From contig UQIT01000001.1 in NCBI GenBank assembly GCA_900541175.1, positions 62,001 to 126,000 of the forward strand: 64,000 nt of DNA, given 5' to 3'. The stretch is from an uncultured Collinsella sp. (GTDB lineage: Bacteria > Actinomycetota > Coriobacteriia > Coriobacteriales > Coriobacteriaceae). Made by a program: the position numbers and the translations under genes. This document shows positions 17,182 through 24,667 of this stretch, piece after piece. The notes under the pieces were generated by a model that was not told the origin of the DNA, made no database searches, and saw only the letters and a list, made by a program, of their open reading frames with translations. Position 1 is the stretch's first letter; each line of letters begins with the position of its first letter.

Positions 17182-18114
17182 ATGATTTACACGCTCACTG
17201 CAAATCCCGCCATTGACTACAACATCGCCTGCGACGGCCTTGCTGCCAACACTGTCACGCGTACCCGCAACGCGGTCTACACGCCCAACGGCAAGGGTCT
17301 TAACGTCTCGTTCACTCTCGATCACTACGGTGTCGACACCACGATTCTGGGCTTCTTCGCTGGCTTCTCGGGCGAGTTTATCGTCAAGGGCGCCGAGGCC
17401 CTGGGCGTGCCCGTCAAGCCCGTGTGGACCGACGGCATCACGCGCGTCAACGTGTTCCTCAATGCCGGCCCCGACACCGAGTACAACATGGTCAACGCCG
17501 GTGCCGCCATCAACGAGGCCAACGAGCAGGAGATGTTTGAGCTTATCGATTCGCTCGATGACATGACCTGCCTGGTCATTAGCGGCTCGCTGCCTCCTAA
17601 CACTTCCGAGGGCTTCTTGGCCGAGGTCCTGCGCCGTGTAAAGGCCAAGGGGGCCGAGTTCGTGCTCGATATCTCGAGCCATCAGCTGGCAGACCTCATT
17701 GCCATGGAGCCGCTGCTGATCAAGCCCAATGACGACGAGCTGCTCGACATCTTTGGCATCAAGGTGAGCGGTGGCGACGATGAGTCCGTCAAGGGCGCTA
17801 TGGCCGAGCTGCATGCCAAGGGCGCCAAGAACGTGCTGCTGACCCTCGGTGGCGCCGGTGCTTACTTCTCCAACGGCGAGCACATCTGGTTTGCCAACCG
17901 CACCTTCGACGTCAAGCTGCTGTCGACGGTGTGTGCCGGCGATTCCTCGCTCGCTGCCTTCCTGTCCGTGTGGCACGACGCCCCCGAGCGTGTTGAGGAT
18001 GCTTTGCGTCTTTCGATGGCCACCGGCGCCAACGTGGTCGAGTGCCCCGGTCTGGGCGATTTTGCCAAGGTGGACGAATATAAGAAGCACATCGAGGTTC
18101 GCCAGGTCTGCTAG
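17182..18114 (+). CDS. 1-phosphofructokinase-like PfkB/LacC kinase, copy 2
   Basis: A 310-residue paralogue of the preceding kinase, starting MIYTLTANPAIDYNI. It shares NGKGLNVSF, FFAGFSGEFIV, VWTDGITR and VCAGDSSLAAF; like copy 1 it has Cys where PfkB enzymes usually have Gly before AGD. The ATG at 17182 follows GAAAGGA. Tandem duplication followed by divergence is the simplest origin. The separate terminator and promoter signals suggest the two copies can be expressed independently. Confidence 0.85.
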   Translation: MIYTLTANPAIDYNIACDGLAANTVTRTRNAVYTPNGKGLNVSFTLDHYGVDTTILGFFAGFSGEFIVKGAEALGVPVKPVWTDGITRVNVFLNAGPDTEYNMVNAGAAINEANEQEMFELIDSLDDMTCLVISGSLPPNTSEGFLAEVLRRVKAKGAEFVLDISSHQLADLIAMEPLLIKPNDDELLDIFGIKVSGGDDESVKGAMAELHAKGAKNVLLTLGGAGAYFSNGEHIWFANRTFDVKLLSTVCAGDSSLAAFLSVWHDAPERVEDALRLSMATGANVVECPGLGDFAKVDEYKKHIEVRQVC

Positions 18115-18136
18115 CAGCATCGATACATCGTTGCCG

Positions 18137-18172
18137 AACACCCGCTTTGGATTACCAAGGCGGGTGTTTTTT
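18137..18172 (+). terminator. Terminator after PfkB copy 2
   Basis: AACACCCGC pairs with GCGGGTGTT, with inner TTGG/CCAA pairing, followed by a T-run. Confidence 0.9.
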
Positions 18173-18309
18173 GTGCGCTGAACGTATGTGGCGTTTGCTG
18201 TCTCGTTTTATCGAATCGACGACGCGATTGCGTGTGCGCGCTTTCTCGTTTCTTGTTAGACTTCTTGAGAACCATCGATTAACGCTCGCAAGTGCAGGAG
18301 GCCATAGGC

Positions 18310-19704
18310 ATGTGCAATGTTTCGCTCAACGGTACGCAACCGTCTGATGCCTCCCTGCGCGTCCTGCGTTCGCTCGAAGCAGCCGGTCTTGAGGCTTGGT
18401 ACGTAGGCGGTTGGGTGCGCGACGCCCTGATGGGGCGCCCCAGCCACGATGTTGATATGTGCTGTAGCGGCCTGTGGCAGGAGTCCAAAGCGGCGCTCGA
18501 GACCGCCGGCATCGCGGTCGTGGAGTCGGGCATTAAATTTGGCGGAATCACGGCTATTTCCGATGGCGAGCGTATCGAGGTCACCACGTACCGCCTGGAT
18601 GGCTTTTACACCGATGGTCGCCATCCCCAGAGTGTGGAGCGTGCCGCCTCGCTCGAGGACGATCTAGCGCGCCGCGACTTTACCGTCAACGCCATGGCCT
18701 GGCATCCCGAGCGCGGGCTTGTCGACCGCTACGACGGCCAGGGTGACTTGGAGCGCAAGCTGATTCGTGCTGTCGGCGATCCCAAGCGTCGCTTTAACGA
18801 GGATGCACTGCGCATGTTGCGCGCGGTGCGCTTTGCCTGCCGCCTTGACTTTATGATTGAGCCCGAGACCAAGCGCGCGCTTGCCGAGTGCGCGCCGCTG
18901 CTCGATGCCGTAGCGCGCGAGCGTGTGGGTATTGAGCTCGAGGGCATTCTTTCGACCGGTCACGGGGGAGACGCCATGTTGCGCTACCCTGAGCTCATCT
19001 GCGTCGCTGTGCCCGAGTTGGCAGCGGGTCGCGGGTTTGATCAGCGAAGTGTCTATCATGCGTTTAACGTCTACGAGCATATCGCCCGTGTGCTGACGGT
19101 GGCAGGGGAGCTGGCGCTGTGCGACGGCGTCGCGCCATCGTCGAGCCTGATGTGGGCGGCGTTTTTGCACGATGTCTCCAAGCCCGAGTGCTTTACGGTC
19201 GATCACGCCGGCAGCGGACACTTCTACGGTCATCCCGAGCTCGGCGCCAAGAAAGCGCGCGTCATTATGGATCGCCTGGCACTCTCGCACGACTTGGTGC
19301 GCGACGTGTGCCTGCTCATCAAATATCACGATAAGCCGCTGCGCCCCGAGCGATCCTGCCTGCTCAATATGATGCGCGCGCTTTCGGGCGAGGGCGTCGA
19401 CACGCCGCGTCTGATGGACGAGCTCATGGACCTTAAGCGTGCCGATACGCTCGGCAAGGCCCCGTCTTGCTTCTATTACGTTGAGACGATTGAGGAGATG
19501 CGCGCGATGGCGCACGAGCTGCTGAAGGCAGGGGAGCCCTATACGCTCAAGATGCTCGCCATCAACGGCGGCGACCTGATCCGTGCCGGAGTCAAGCCCG
19601 GGCCGGAACTGGGTCAGCTTCTCAACTCCGCCCTCGACGCCGTGATCGAAGACAATATTCCCAACGACCGCGAAGCTCTTTTGGTCCATCTCAACTTGAA
19701 TTAG
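18310..19704 (+). CDS. CCA tRNA nucleotidyltransferase with HD domain
   Basis: Adds or repairs the 3' CCA of tRNAs. The 464-residue class II enzyme has the nucleotidyltransferase motif YVGGWVRDALMGRPSHDVDM (metal-binding DVD), the flanking RRDFTVNAMAW and EDALRMLRAVRFACRL motifs, and an HD domain in AAFLHDVSKPECF. The ATG at 18310 follows CAGGAGG. The two tRNA genes just downstream already encode CCA, so here its role would be repair. Confidence 0.92.
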   Translation: MCNVSLNGTQPSDASLRVLRSLEAAGLEAWYVGGWVRDALMGRPSHDVDMCCSGLWQESKAALETAGIAVVESGIKFGGITAISDGERIEVTTYRLDGFYTDGRHPQSVERAASLEDDLARRDFTVNAMAWHPERGLVDRYDGQGDLERKLIRAVGDPKRRFNEDALRMLRAVRFACRLDFMIEPETKRALAECAPLLDAVARERVGIELEGILSTGHGGDAMLRYPELICVAVPELAAGRGFDQRSVYHAFNVYEHIARVLTVAGELALCDGVAPSSSLMWAAFLHDVSKPECFTVDHAGSGHFYGHPELGAKKARVIMDRLALSHDLVRDVCLLIKYHDKPLRPERSCLLNMMRALSGEGVDTPRLMDELMDLKRADTLGKAPSCFYYVETIEEMRAMAHELLKAGEPYTLKMLAINGGDLIRAGVKPGPELGQLLNSALDAVIEDNIPNDREALLVHLNLN

Positions 19705-19768
19705 CTACCCAGTTTACCTGCGTGTTCCATAACCTGCCGACATTTTTTCGGCAATTTGGAATTTCTTC

Positions 19769-19797
19769 TTGCGCTGACGTTTTTTGTCCCGTAATAT
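19769..19797 (+). promoter_or_regulatory. Promoter of the tRNA-Glu pair
   Basis: TTGCGC (19769-19774), a 17-base spacer and TAATAT (19792-19797) lie 35 bases before the first tRNA. Spacing and match to a sigma-70-type promoter are good. Confidence 0.7.
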
Positions 19798-19831
19798 ATT
19801 TCCTCGCAGCACGGCAGTGCAGATGTCATGT

Positions 19832-19908
19832 GGCCCGTTCGTCTAGCGGTTTAGGACGCCGCCCTCTCAAGGCGGAGATCACCAGTTCGAATCTGGTACG
19901 GGCTACCA
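19832..19908 (+). tRNA. tRNA-Glu (CUC), copy 1
   Basis: A full cloverleaf: acceptor GGCCCGT/ACGGGCT, D arm GTCTAGCGGTTTAGGAC, anticodon stem CCGCC/GGCGG with loop CTCTCAA (anticodon CUC), T arm around GTTCGAATC, and an encoded CCA. Reads GAG codons, which are abundant in the surrounding genes. Confidence 0.96.
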
Positions 19909-19930
19909 CTTCTTTTCTGCTGAGGCTTAT

Positions 19931-20007
19931 GGCCCGTTCGTCTAGCGGTTTAGGACGCCGCCCTCTCAAGGCGGAGATCACCAGTTCGAATCTGGTACGG
20001 GCTACCA
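19931..20007 (+). tRNA. tRNA-Glu (CUC), copy 2
   Basis: Identical in every base to copy 1 and placed 99 bases downstream, with the same anticodon and encoded CCA. Co-transcribed with copy 1 from the promoter at 19769; recent tandem duplication or homogenisation. Confidence 0.96.
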
Positions 20008-20018
20008 CGCATTTGATT

Positions 20019-20049
20019 CCCGGGCTTCCCATGGAAGGCCGGGTTTTTT
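20019..20049 (+). terminator. Terminator after the tRNA pair
   Basis: CCCGG/CCGGG with inner CTTCC/GGAAG pairing and a following run of six T. Confidence 0.85.
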
Positions 20050-20157
20050 ATTTTCAAACAACCGGCTGCAATTCCCGTTTGAACCAGAGCTTTTCGTTCT
20101 GTCTATGGTCCTTGCGGGTACAATATCCAAGATATTTTGACTGTTAGAAGGAGTCTC

Positions 20158-21465
20158 ATGACGGAGTCCTCTCAGCATACGTCTAAGCCCCAGGTCGAGG
20201 TTGAGGCCTCGGGCGGAGATGACAATAAGAGCGCACGCCGCGGCGCCATCTTTATCGGCGTCGTGCTGGTGGGTTATATCGTCTATCTGGTGGTAACCGG
20301 GCAGATGGGGCAGTTCTGGGCCGCAATGTCGAGCGTCCAGGCGTCATGGCTCTTTGTCGCGTGTCTTTGCATGTTCATGTATCTGTTCTTTGGCATTGTG
20401 GCCTATGCGATCGCTGTCTGGCTCGACCCCAATTCACCCGTCGGCATTCGCGACCTCATTTCGGTCGAGGCGAGCGGCATCTTCTTTGGCAACCTCACAC
20501 CTATGATGATGGGCTCGACTCCTGCTCAGATCTACCGCCTGACCAAGGCGGGCCAAAATGTCGGCGAGGCCGGGGCCACGCAATTCACGCGCTTTATCGT
20601 GTATCAGTTTGGCCTCGTTGCCTGGGGCGCTATCCTGCTGCTTGCTCGCATGCCGTTTTTTGCCGAGCGCTATGGCGACATGACGCTGCTGTGCGTCTTT
20701 AGCTTTGGCGGGCACTGCTGCATCTTGCTGGGCATCTTCGCCGTCGCGCTCATGCCTAAGACCGTCACGCGCGTTGCCCATTGCATCATCAATTGGCTTG
20801 AGCGCATTGGTGTCTCGGCCACTAAGATCGAGGGATGGCGCACGTTTGTCGACGGCGAGATCTACTCCTTCTCCGAGAAGTTCAAGCTTTCAGCCGGACA
20901 TTTTTCTTCCATGCTGCTCACCGTGTTTATCACCATGCTGCAGCTTGCGTTTTTCTATCTGGTGCCGTATTTCCTGATGCTTGCCTTTGGCCACCACGAG
21001 GTCGACTTTTTCTCGGTCATGGCCGCGAGCGCCTTTGTCCAGTTGCTGAGCTCTGCGGTCCCCTTGCCCGGTGGAACTGGTGGCGCTGAGGGTGGCTTTG
21101 CATTGTTCTTGGGTCATTTCTTTGGGTCGGCTTCGACCGCCGGCTATCTGCTGTGGCGCCTCATTACGTTCATTGCGCCGACCATTTTGGCTGCGCCCCT
21201 GTTGGGCCTTAAGAGCGCCCACAACGAGAGCATCCATGCGCGCTGGGATCGCGTGATGCGCAAACTCGGCCGCACGCCTCAGATGCCCTCTGTGGCCGCG
21301 AAGCCGCACCCCACGAATGCTGTTACCGTTGATCCCAAGAAGCACGCTCAGAAGGCTTCTGGGGCCGCTAAGCCGGCTCATAAAGCCTATGTGCGCCAGA
21401 CAGGCGATGGTATTCGCGTATCTCCGTCGGCACTCAATAAGAAGAAGCATCCTAAGTCGCAGTAG
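20158..21465 (+). CDS. Lysylphosphatidylglycerol synthase TM-region/YbhN-like membrane protein
   Basis: A 435-residue integral membrane protein of the UPF0104/LPG synthase transmembrane family, with about eight hydrophobic segments beginning GAIFIGVVLVGYIVYLVV. The family motif LTPMMMGSTPAQIYRL and the later PLPGGTGGAEGGFALFLG are clear. There is no C-terminal lysyl-transfer domain; instead a basic, Lys/Pro/Ala-rich tail. Relatives are thought to move or flip lipids, but the substrate is unknown. The RBS AGAAGGAG fits the ATG at 20158; TACAAT at 20119-20124 is a possible -10. Confidence 0.85.
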   Translation: MTESSQHTSKPQVEVEASGGDDNKSARRGAIFIGVVLVGYIVYLVVTGQMGQFWAAMSSVQASWLFVACLCMFMYLFFGIVAYAIAVWLDPNSPVGIRDLISVEASGIFFGNLTPMMMGSTPAQIYRLTKAGQNVGEAGATQFTRFIVYQFGLVAWGAILLLARMPFFAERYGDMTLLCVFSFGGHCCILLGIFAVALMPKTVTRVAHCIINWLERIGVSATKIEGWRTFVDGEIYSFSEKFKLSAGHFSSMLLTVFITMLQLAFFYLVPYFLMLAFGHHEVDFFSVMAASAFVQLLSSAVPLPGGTGGAEGGFALFLGHFFGSASTAGYLLWRLITFIAPTILAAPLLGLKSAHNESIHARWDRVMRKLGRTPQMPSVAAKPHPTNAVTVDPKKHAQKASGAAKPAHKAYVRQTGDGIRVSPSALNKKKHPKSQ

Positions 21466-21581
21466 GGCAGTCGTGCGTTCTTCATGACGCGGCGCATATT
21501 TGTGCCGTATGGGGGATAATCCTCTTACGTAGATTATCTCTCATCTGTTGATGAATGCTCGCATATCGAAGGGACACGCCC

Positions 21582-22193
21582 ATGGCAACCAGCAAACCGC
21601 GTCTTGACCGCCGCATCGTTCGCAGCCGCAATGCCATCCTTTCTGCTTTCGAGCGCCTGCTCATGGAAAAGCCGCTGGCAGACATTACGGTGAGTGCCAT
21701 CGCGCGCGAGGCCAATGTCGACCGCAAAACCTTCTACGTTCACTTTGGCACGGTTGACGGCCTGCTCGATGCCATTGCCGTCGATGTTGTGGAGATGATT
21801 GTCGACTCGGTCGAGAAAACGCTTGCTTCCATGGACGGCGACACCAACGAGCGCGCCCTTGGCGCGGCGGCGACCTTCTTTAAAACCGTTAACGAGGCGC
21901 TGTGCAACAACCTCGTGCTCAATCGTCAGCTGATCGAGAACATTCCGCTCGATGATTTTATGGCTCGTCTTCGTGCACCGCTCGAGCACGAGATTGCCGA
22001 GCGCGATCTGCTGCCCCAAGGTCTCAAGGACGAGATGTTCGACTACTATCTGGCGTTTTTGCTGTCGGGTATTATCGGTATCTATCGCACGTGGGCGCTG
22101 TCTGACGGCTCGGTTCCTATTGAGCGCGTCTCTGAGGTCGCCAACGACCTGACTCTCAACGGCCTGTCGAGTCTGGAATCTCGCTTGGACTAG
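21582..22193 (+). CDS. TetR/AcrR family transcriptional regulator
   Basis: A 203-residue repressor with an N-terminal TetR HTH (residues about 10-60, ILSAFERLLMEKPLADITVSAIAREANVDRKTFYVHFG in the standard arrangement) and a C-terminal helical ligand domain resembling the TetR_C_8/DhaS group. The ATG follows GAAGGGA. No obvious target gene lies next to it; upstream is a membrane protein, downstream an IS relic. Ligand unknown. Confidence 0.85.
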   Translation: MATSKPRLDRRIVRSRNAILSAFERLLMEKPLADITVSAIAREANVDRKTFYVHFGTVDGLLDAIAVDVVEMIVDSVEKTLASMDGDTNERALGAAATFFKTVNEALCNNLVLNRQLIENIPLDDFMARLRAPLEHEIAERDLLPQGLKDEMFDYYLAFLLSGIIGIYRTWALSDGSVPIERVSEVANDLTLNGLSSLESRLD

Positions 22194-22196
22194 GCC

Positions 22197-22285
22197 TAGT
22201 TGGGCTCGTCGGCGTGGAAATTCTTGTTCACGAGGTTCTCCGGCGCCTTGTAGACCTCGCCGGCGTAGGAGCTGTAGCCTGAGGA
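22197..22285 (-). pseudogene. Relic of an IS3-family transposase (OrfB)
   Basis: Read on the minus strand, about 22285 to 22197 encodes SGYSSYAGEVYKAPENLVN then KNFHADEPN and a TAG stop. This matches the segment just before the DDE domain in IS3/IS150-type OrfB proteins (typically SYKGE...APNLL..F.ADKPN followed by W.TD.TEF), cut off where that should continue. No start, no flanking orfA and no clear inverted ends remain. It marks the left edge of the cobalamin island. Confidence 0.65.
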
Positions 22286-22314
22286 TCCTTAAAATAAAGT
22301 CCAGTTTATCCTTC

Positions 22315-23622
22315 TCACTCTAATTGGGAATCCTCCGATGCGCCTTCGCACGCTCGCACGACCTCGATACCATGCGAGCGTGCGAACTCGACGAGCTCTG
22401 CGTTGCGGGCGTTTATGGTGCCGAAGGCGGCGGGGCACACAATAAGGCGCGCACAGTGGACGAGGAGCTCTTTGGCGCGGGCTATGGTTTTATCCCCGAT
22501 CGGCTCGAAGGCGCGCTCGGCCACGCATTCCGTCGCCAGGTCGCGCGCGAGCTCGCAGTCGATGTCCCCTTCGTGCAGAACGCCCGCGTAGAACGCCTTG
22601 CCCTGCCGGATGAGCTGGCGAAACACAGCCGACCCCGTACCTGCGCCGGCGATGACGAACGTGTGCGCATCACCGTGTGGGCGCCCAATTTCCACGCTGC
22701 CGAAGCGCTCGTTGAAGGTGCCATGCTGAAGGCCGTAGAGCTCGCCAATTGTCTCGCGCGTGAATATGTCCTCGGGTGCGCCGGCGCGAAAGACCCGGCC
22801 GTCCTTCACGCAAATCACCTTGTCGGCGCTTTTCTGCGCGAGCTCGAGTTCGTGGATGGACATGATGACAGCCACATTCCGCGATTTCGCAAGGTGGCGA
22901 AGTATTCGCAGCAGGTCGATCTGGTAGCGGATATCGAGATACGACGTGGGCTCGTCGAGCACGAGCACACGCGGATCCTGCGCGATGGCGCGTGCGAGCA
23001 TGACGCGCTGGCGTTGCCCATCGCTTATCTGCATGAAGTCGCGCTCGGCGAGCTCTTCCACATGTGCGGTTTTCATGGCCTCATCGACCCGACTATGGTC
23101 GTCGGGCGAGAGTGTGCCCATTCGCCCGGTGTAGGGATGCCTTCCCGCCTCTACGATATCGCGGCAGGTGAGGAGCTCGGTCCGGGGGCGATCCGTCAGC
23201 ATAACGGCAAGGTTCCTTGCGAACTCCGCCGTCTTCCATCGGGAAATCTCCCGCCCGTCGAGCTCGACCGCGCCGGCAAGCGGTGCAAGATGGCGTGTGA
23301 TGGTTTTCAAGATGGTCGACTTGCCCGAGCCGTTCGGCCCGATGAGCGCCACGACGTCGCCCGCGCGAACCTCCAGATCGACGCCTTCGACTACGACCTT
23401 CTTGTCGTAGCCCGCCGTCAGGTCGCTTATGCGGAAAAGCGGCGCTCCGTCAGCCTGCGTTTCGACCGGGGTTTCGAGGTTCGACTCCGCTCGGAGGAGG
23501 CGTTCCGCGCGCAGTTCCGCACGAGCCGAAAGTGCCTTCTGGCGCTTTCGTGCGAGCTTTGGACTGTCTAAGCATGGAATGTCCCCTCCGAGCGTTTTGG
23601 GCTGCGGCACGAATTTCCCCAT
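22315..23622 (-). CDS. FecCD/BtuCD-type ABC transporter ATP-binding protein with repeat-derived N-terminus
   Basis: ATPase of a metallophore, heme or cobalamin importer. The ABC domain starts near residue 61 (PLFRISDLTAGY): Walker A LIGPNGSGKST, signature ISDGQRQRVMLARA, Walker B VLVLDEPTSYLD, and H-loop SIHELELA. A C-terminal extension of about 130 residues (HTFVIAGAGTGSAVFRQL onward) follows, as in some cobalamin-linked ATPases. Residues about 10-45 are encoded by a class B palindromic element. The ATG lies right after the permease stop with GAGG upstream, so translation from this start is plausible. Last gene of the operon. Confidence 0.88.
   Translation of the reverse strand: MGKFVPQPKTLGGDIPCLDSPKLARKRQKALSARAELRAERLLRAESNLETPVETQADGAPLFRISDLTAGYDKKVVVEGVDLEVRAGDVVALIGPNGSGKSTILKTITRHLAPLAGAVELDGREISRWKTAEFARNLAVMLTDRPRTELLTCRDIVEAGRHPYTGRMGTLSPDDHSRVDEAMKTAHVEELAERDFMQISDGQRQRVMLARAIAQDPRVLVLDEPTSYLDIRYQIDLLRILRHLAKSRNVAVIMSIHELELAQKSADKVICVKDGRVFRAGAPEDIFTRETIGELYGLQHGTFNERFGSVEIGRPHGDAHTFVIAGAGTGSAVFRQLIRQGKAFYAGVLHEGDIDCELARDLATECVAERAFEPIGDKTIARAKELLVHCARLIVCPAAFGTINARNAELVEFARSHGIEVVRACEGASEDSQLE
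23488..23594. repeat. Class B palindromic element, copy 3, inside the ABC ATPase gene
   Basis: The outer ends CGCTCGGAGG (23488-23497) and CCTCCGAGCG (23585-23594) pair perfectly and the pairing continues imperfectly inward. The core holds AGTTCCGCACGAGCC, a tip hairpin GAAAGTGCC/GGCGCTTTC and GTGCGAGC...GGACTGT, matching the intergenic copies at 13596 and 51441. On the minus strand it stays open in frame and encodes about residues 10-45 of the ATPase. Confidence 0.85.
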
Positions 23623-24663
23623 CTACCTCACCCGCTTCTTCAACATGAGTGCGATAACCACCGGCGCGCCGAAGATGGCGGTGACGGCGCTGATGGAAAG
23701 CTCGACGGGGGAGAACAGCGTGCGCGCGATCAAATCGCAGCCCGCGCAGAAGATGGCGCCTCCCAAGAAGCACGCAGGAATCACGCGGATGGGCTTCGAC
23801 GACTTTAGCGCCGACTTAACGAGATGCGGAACCGCGATGCCTACGAACGACACCGGACCAGCGAACGCGGTCACGCAGGCGGAGAGCATGCTCGCTAGAA
23901 GGACGAGCACCACGCGGAAGCGTGCGACGTTCACGCCGACGCTTTTCGCGTAGGCTTCTCCCAGCTGGAAGGCGGAAAGGGGCTTCGATATCGCGAATAC
24001 GCATGCGCTCACGGTGATCACCACGACCGCGATGACCGCGATGTCGTCCCAGCTCGAACCCGAGAAGCTGCCCAAAGACCAGTTGTGCAGGTTCACGATG
24101 GACTGGTCGTCGGCGAAGGCGATGAGGAAGTTCGTCCCCGCCGAGCAGATGTATCCCACCATGACGCCCGCTACGATGAGCATGGCCATGGAACTTATGC
24201 GCCGTGCGATGAGGAGTACGAAGCCGATGGTGATAAGCGAGCCCAGAAACGCTGCGGCCACCATGGCCGGCGAGGACATGGCCTGGTTCGCGCCCAGAAG
24301 TACGATCATCGTAAGCGCGACGACGAACTTTGCGCCTGAGGAGACGCCCAAGATGAACGGGTCGGCGATGGGGTTGTTGAAAAACGTCTGCAGCAGGAAC
24401 CCGGAGAGCGAAAGTGCCCCGCCGAGAAGCACGGCTGAAAGCACGCGCGGCAGGCGAATCTCCCAGATGACCTGGCTTTCCATGGAATTGGCCGCGCCGC
24501 CCGAAAGGATGCCGGGGATGTGGTCTGCGGGCACGAGCACGCTCCCGATGCACAGGTTGGTCCCGACGAGCACGATGAGGGCAACAGCGAGCAGCGCCGT
24601 CACGACGCGACACCGCGCGGCGCGCCCCGATTCGTCGTATGCCATGGAAAGTCGGCTTCTCAT
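23623..24663 (-). CDS. FecCD/BtuC-type ABC transporter permease
   Basis: A 346-residue permease with many hydrophobic spans, starting after a basic N-terminus at VVTALLAVALIVLVGTNLCIG. Family motifs include IRLPRVLSAVLLGGALSLSG, FGAPVVIALML near the end, and GPVSFVGIAVPHLVK, the loop that contacts the ATPase. It works with the ATPase and the binding lipoprotein to import a metal chelate, heme or a corrinoid. Gaps to both neighbours are below five bases. The TAG stop abuts the ATPase start. Confidence 0.93.
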   Translation of the reverse strand: MRSRLSMAYDESGRAARCRVVTALLAVALIVLVGTNLCIGSVLVPADHIPGILSGGAANSMESQVIWEIRLPRVLSAVLLGGALSLSGFLLQTFFNNPIADPFILGVSSGAKFVVALTMIVLLGANQAMSSPAMVAAAFLGSLITIGFVLLIARRISSMAMLIVAGVMVGYICSAGTNFLIAFADDQSIVNLHNWSLGSFSGSSWDDIAVIAVVVITVSACVFAISKPLSAFQLGEAYAKSVGVNVARFRVVLVLLASMLSACVTAFAGPVSFVGIAVPHLVKSALKSSKPIRVIPACFLGGAIFCAGCDLIARTLFSPVELSISAVTAIFGAPVVIALMLKKRVR

Positions 24664-24667
24664 GGTG

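Noticed and set aside
22324..23571. 415-codon + strand frame opposite the ABC ATPase
   Set aside because: The minus strand encodes Walker A, the ABC signature and Walker B; the + frame has none of these and starts in the palindromic element.
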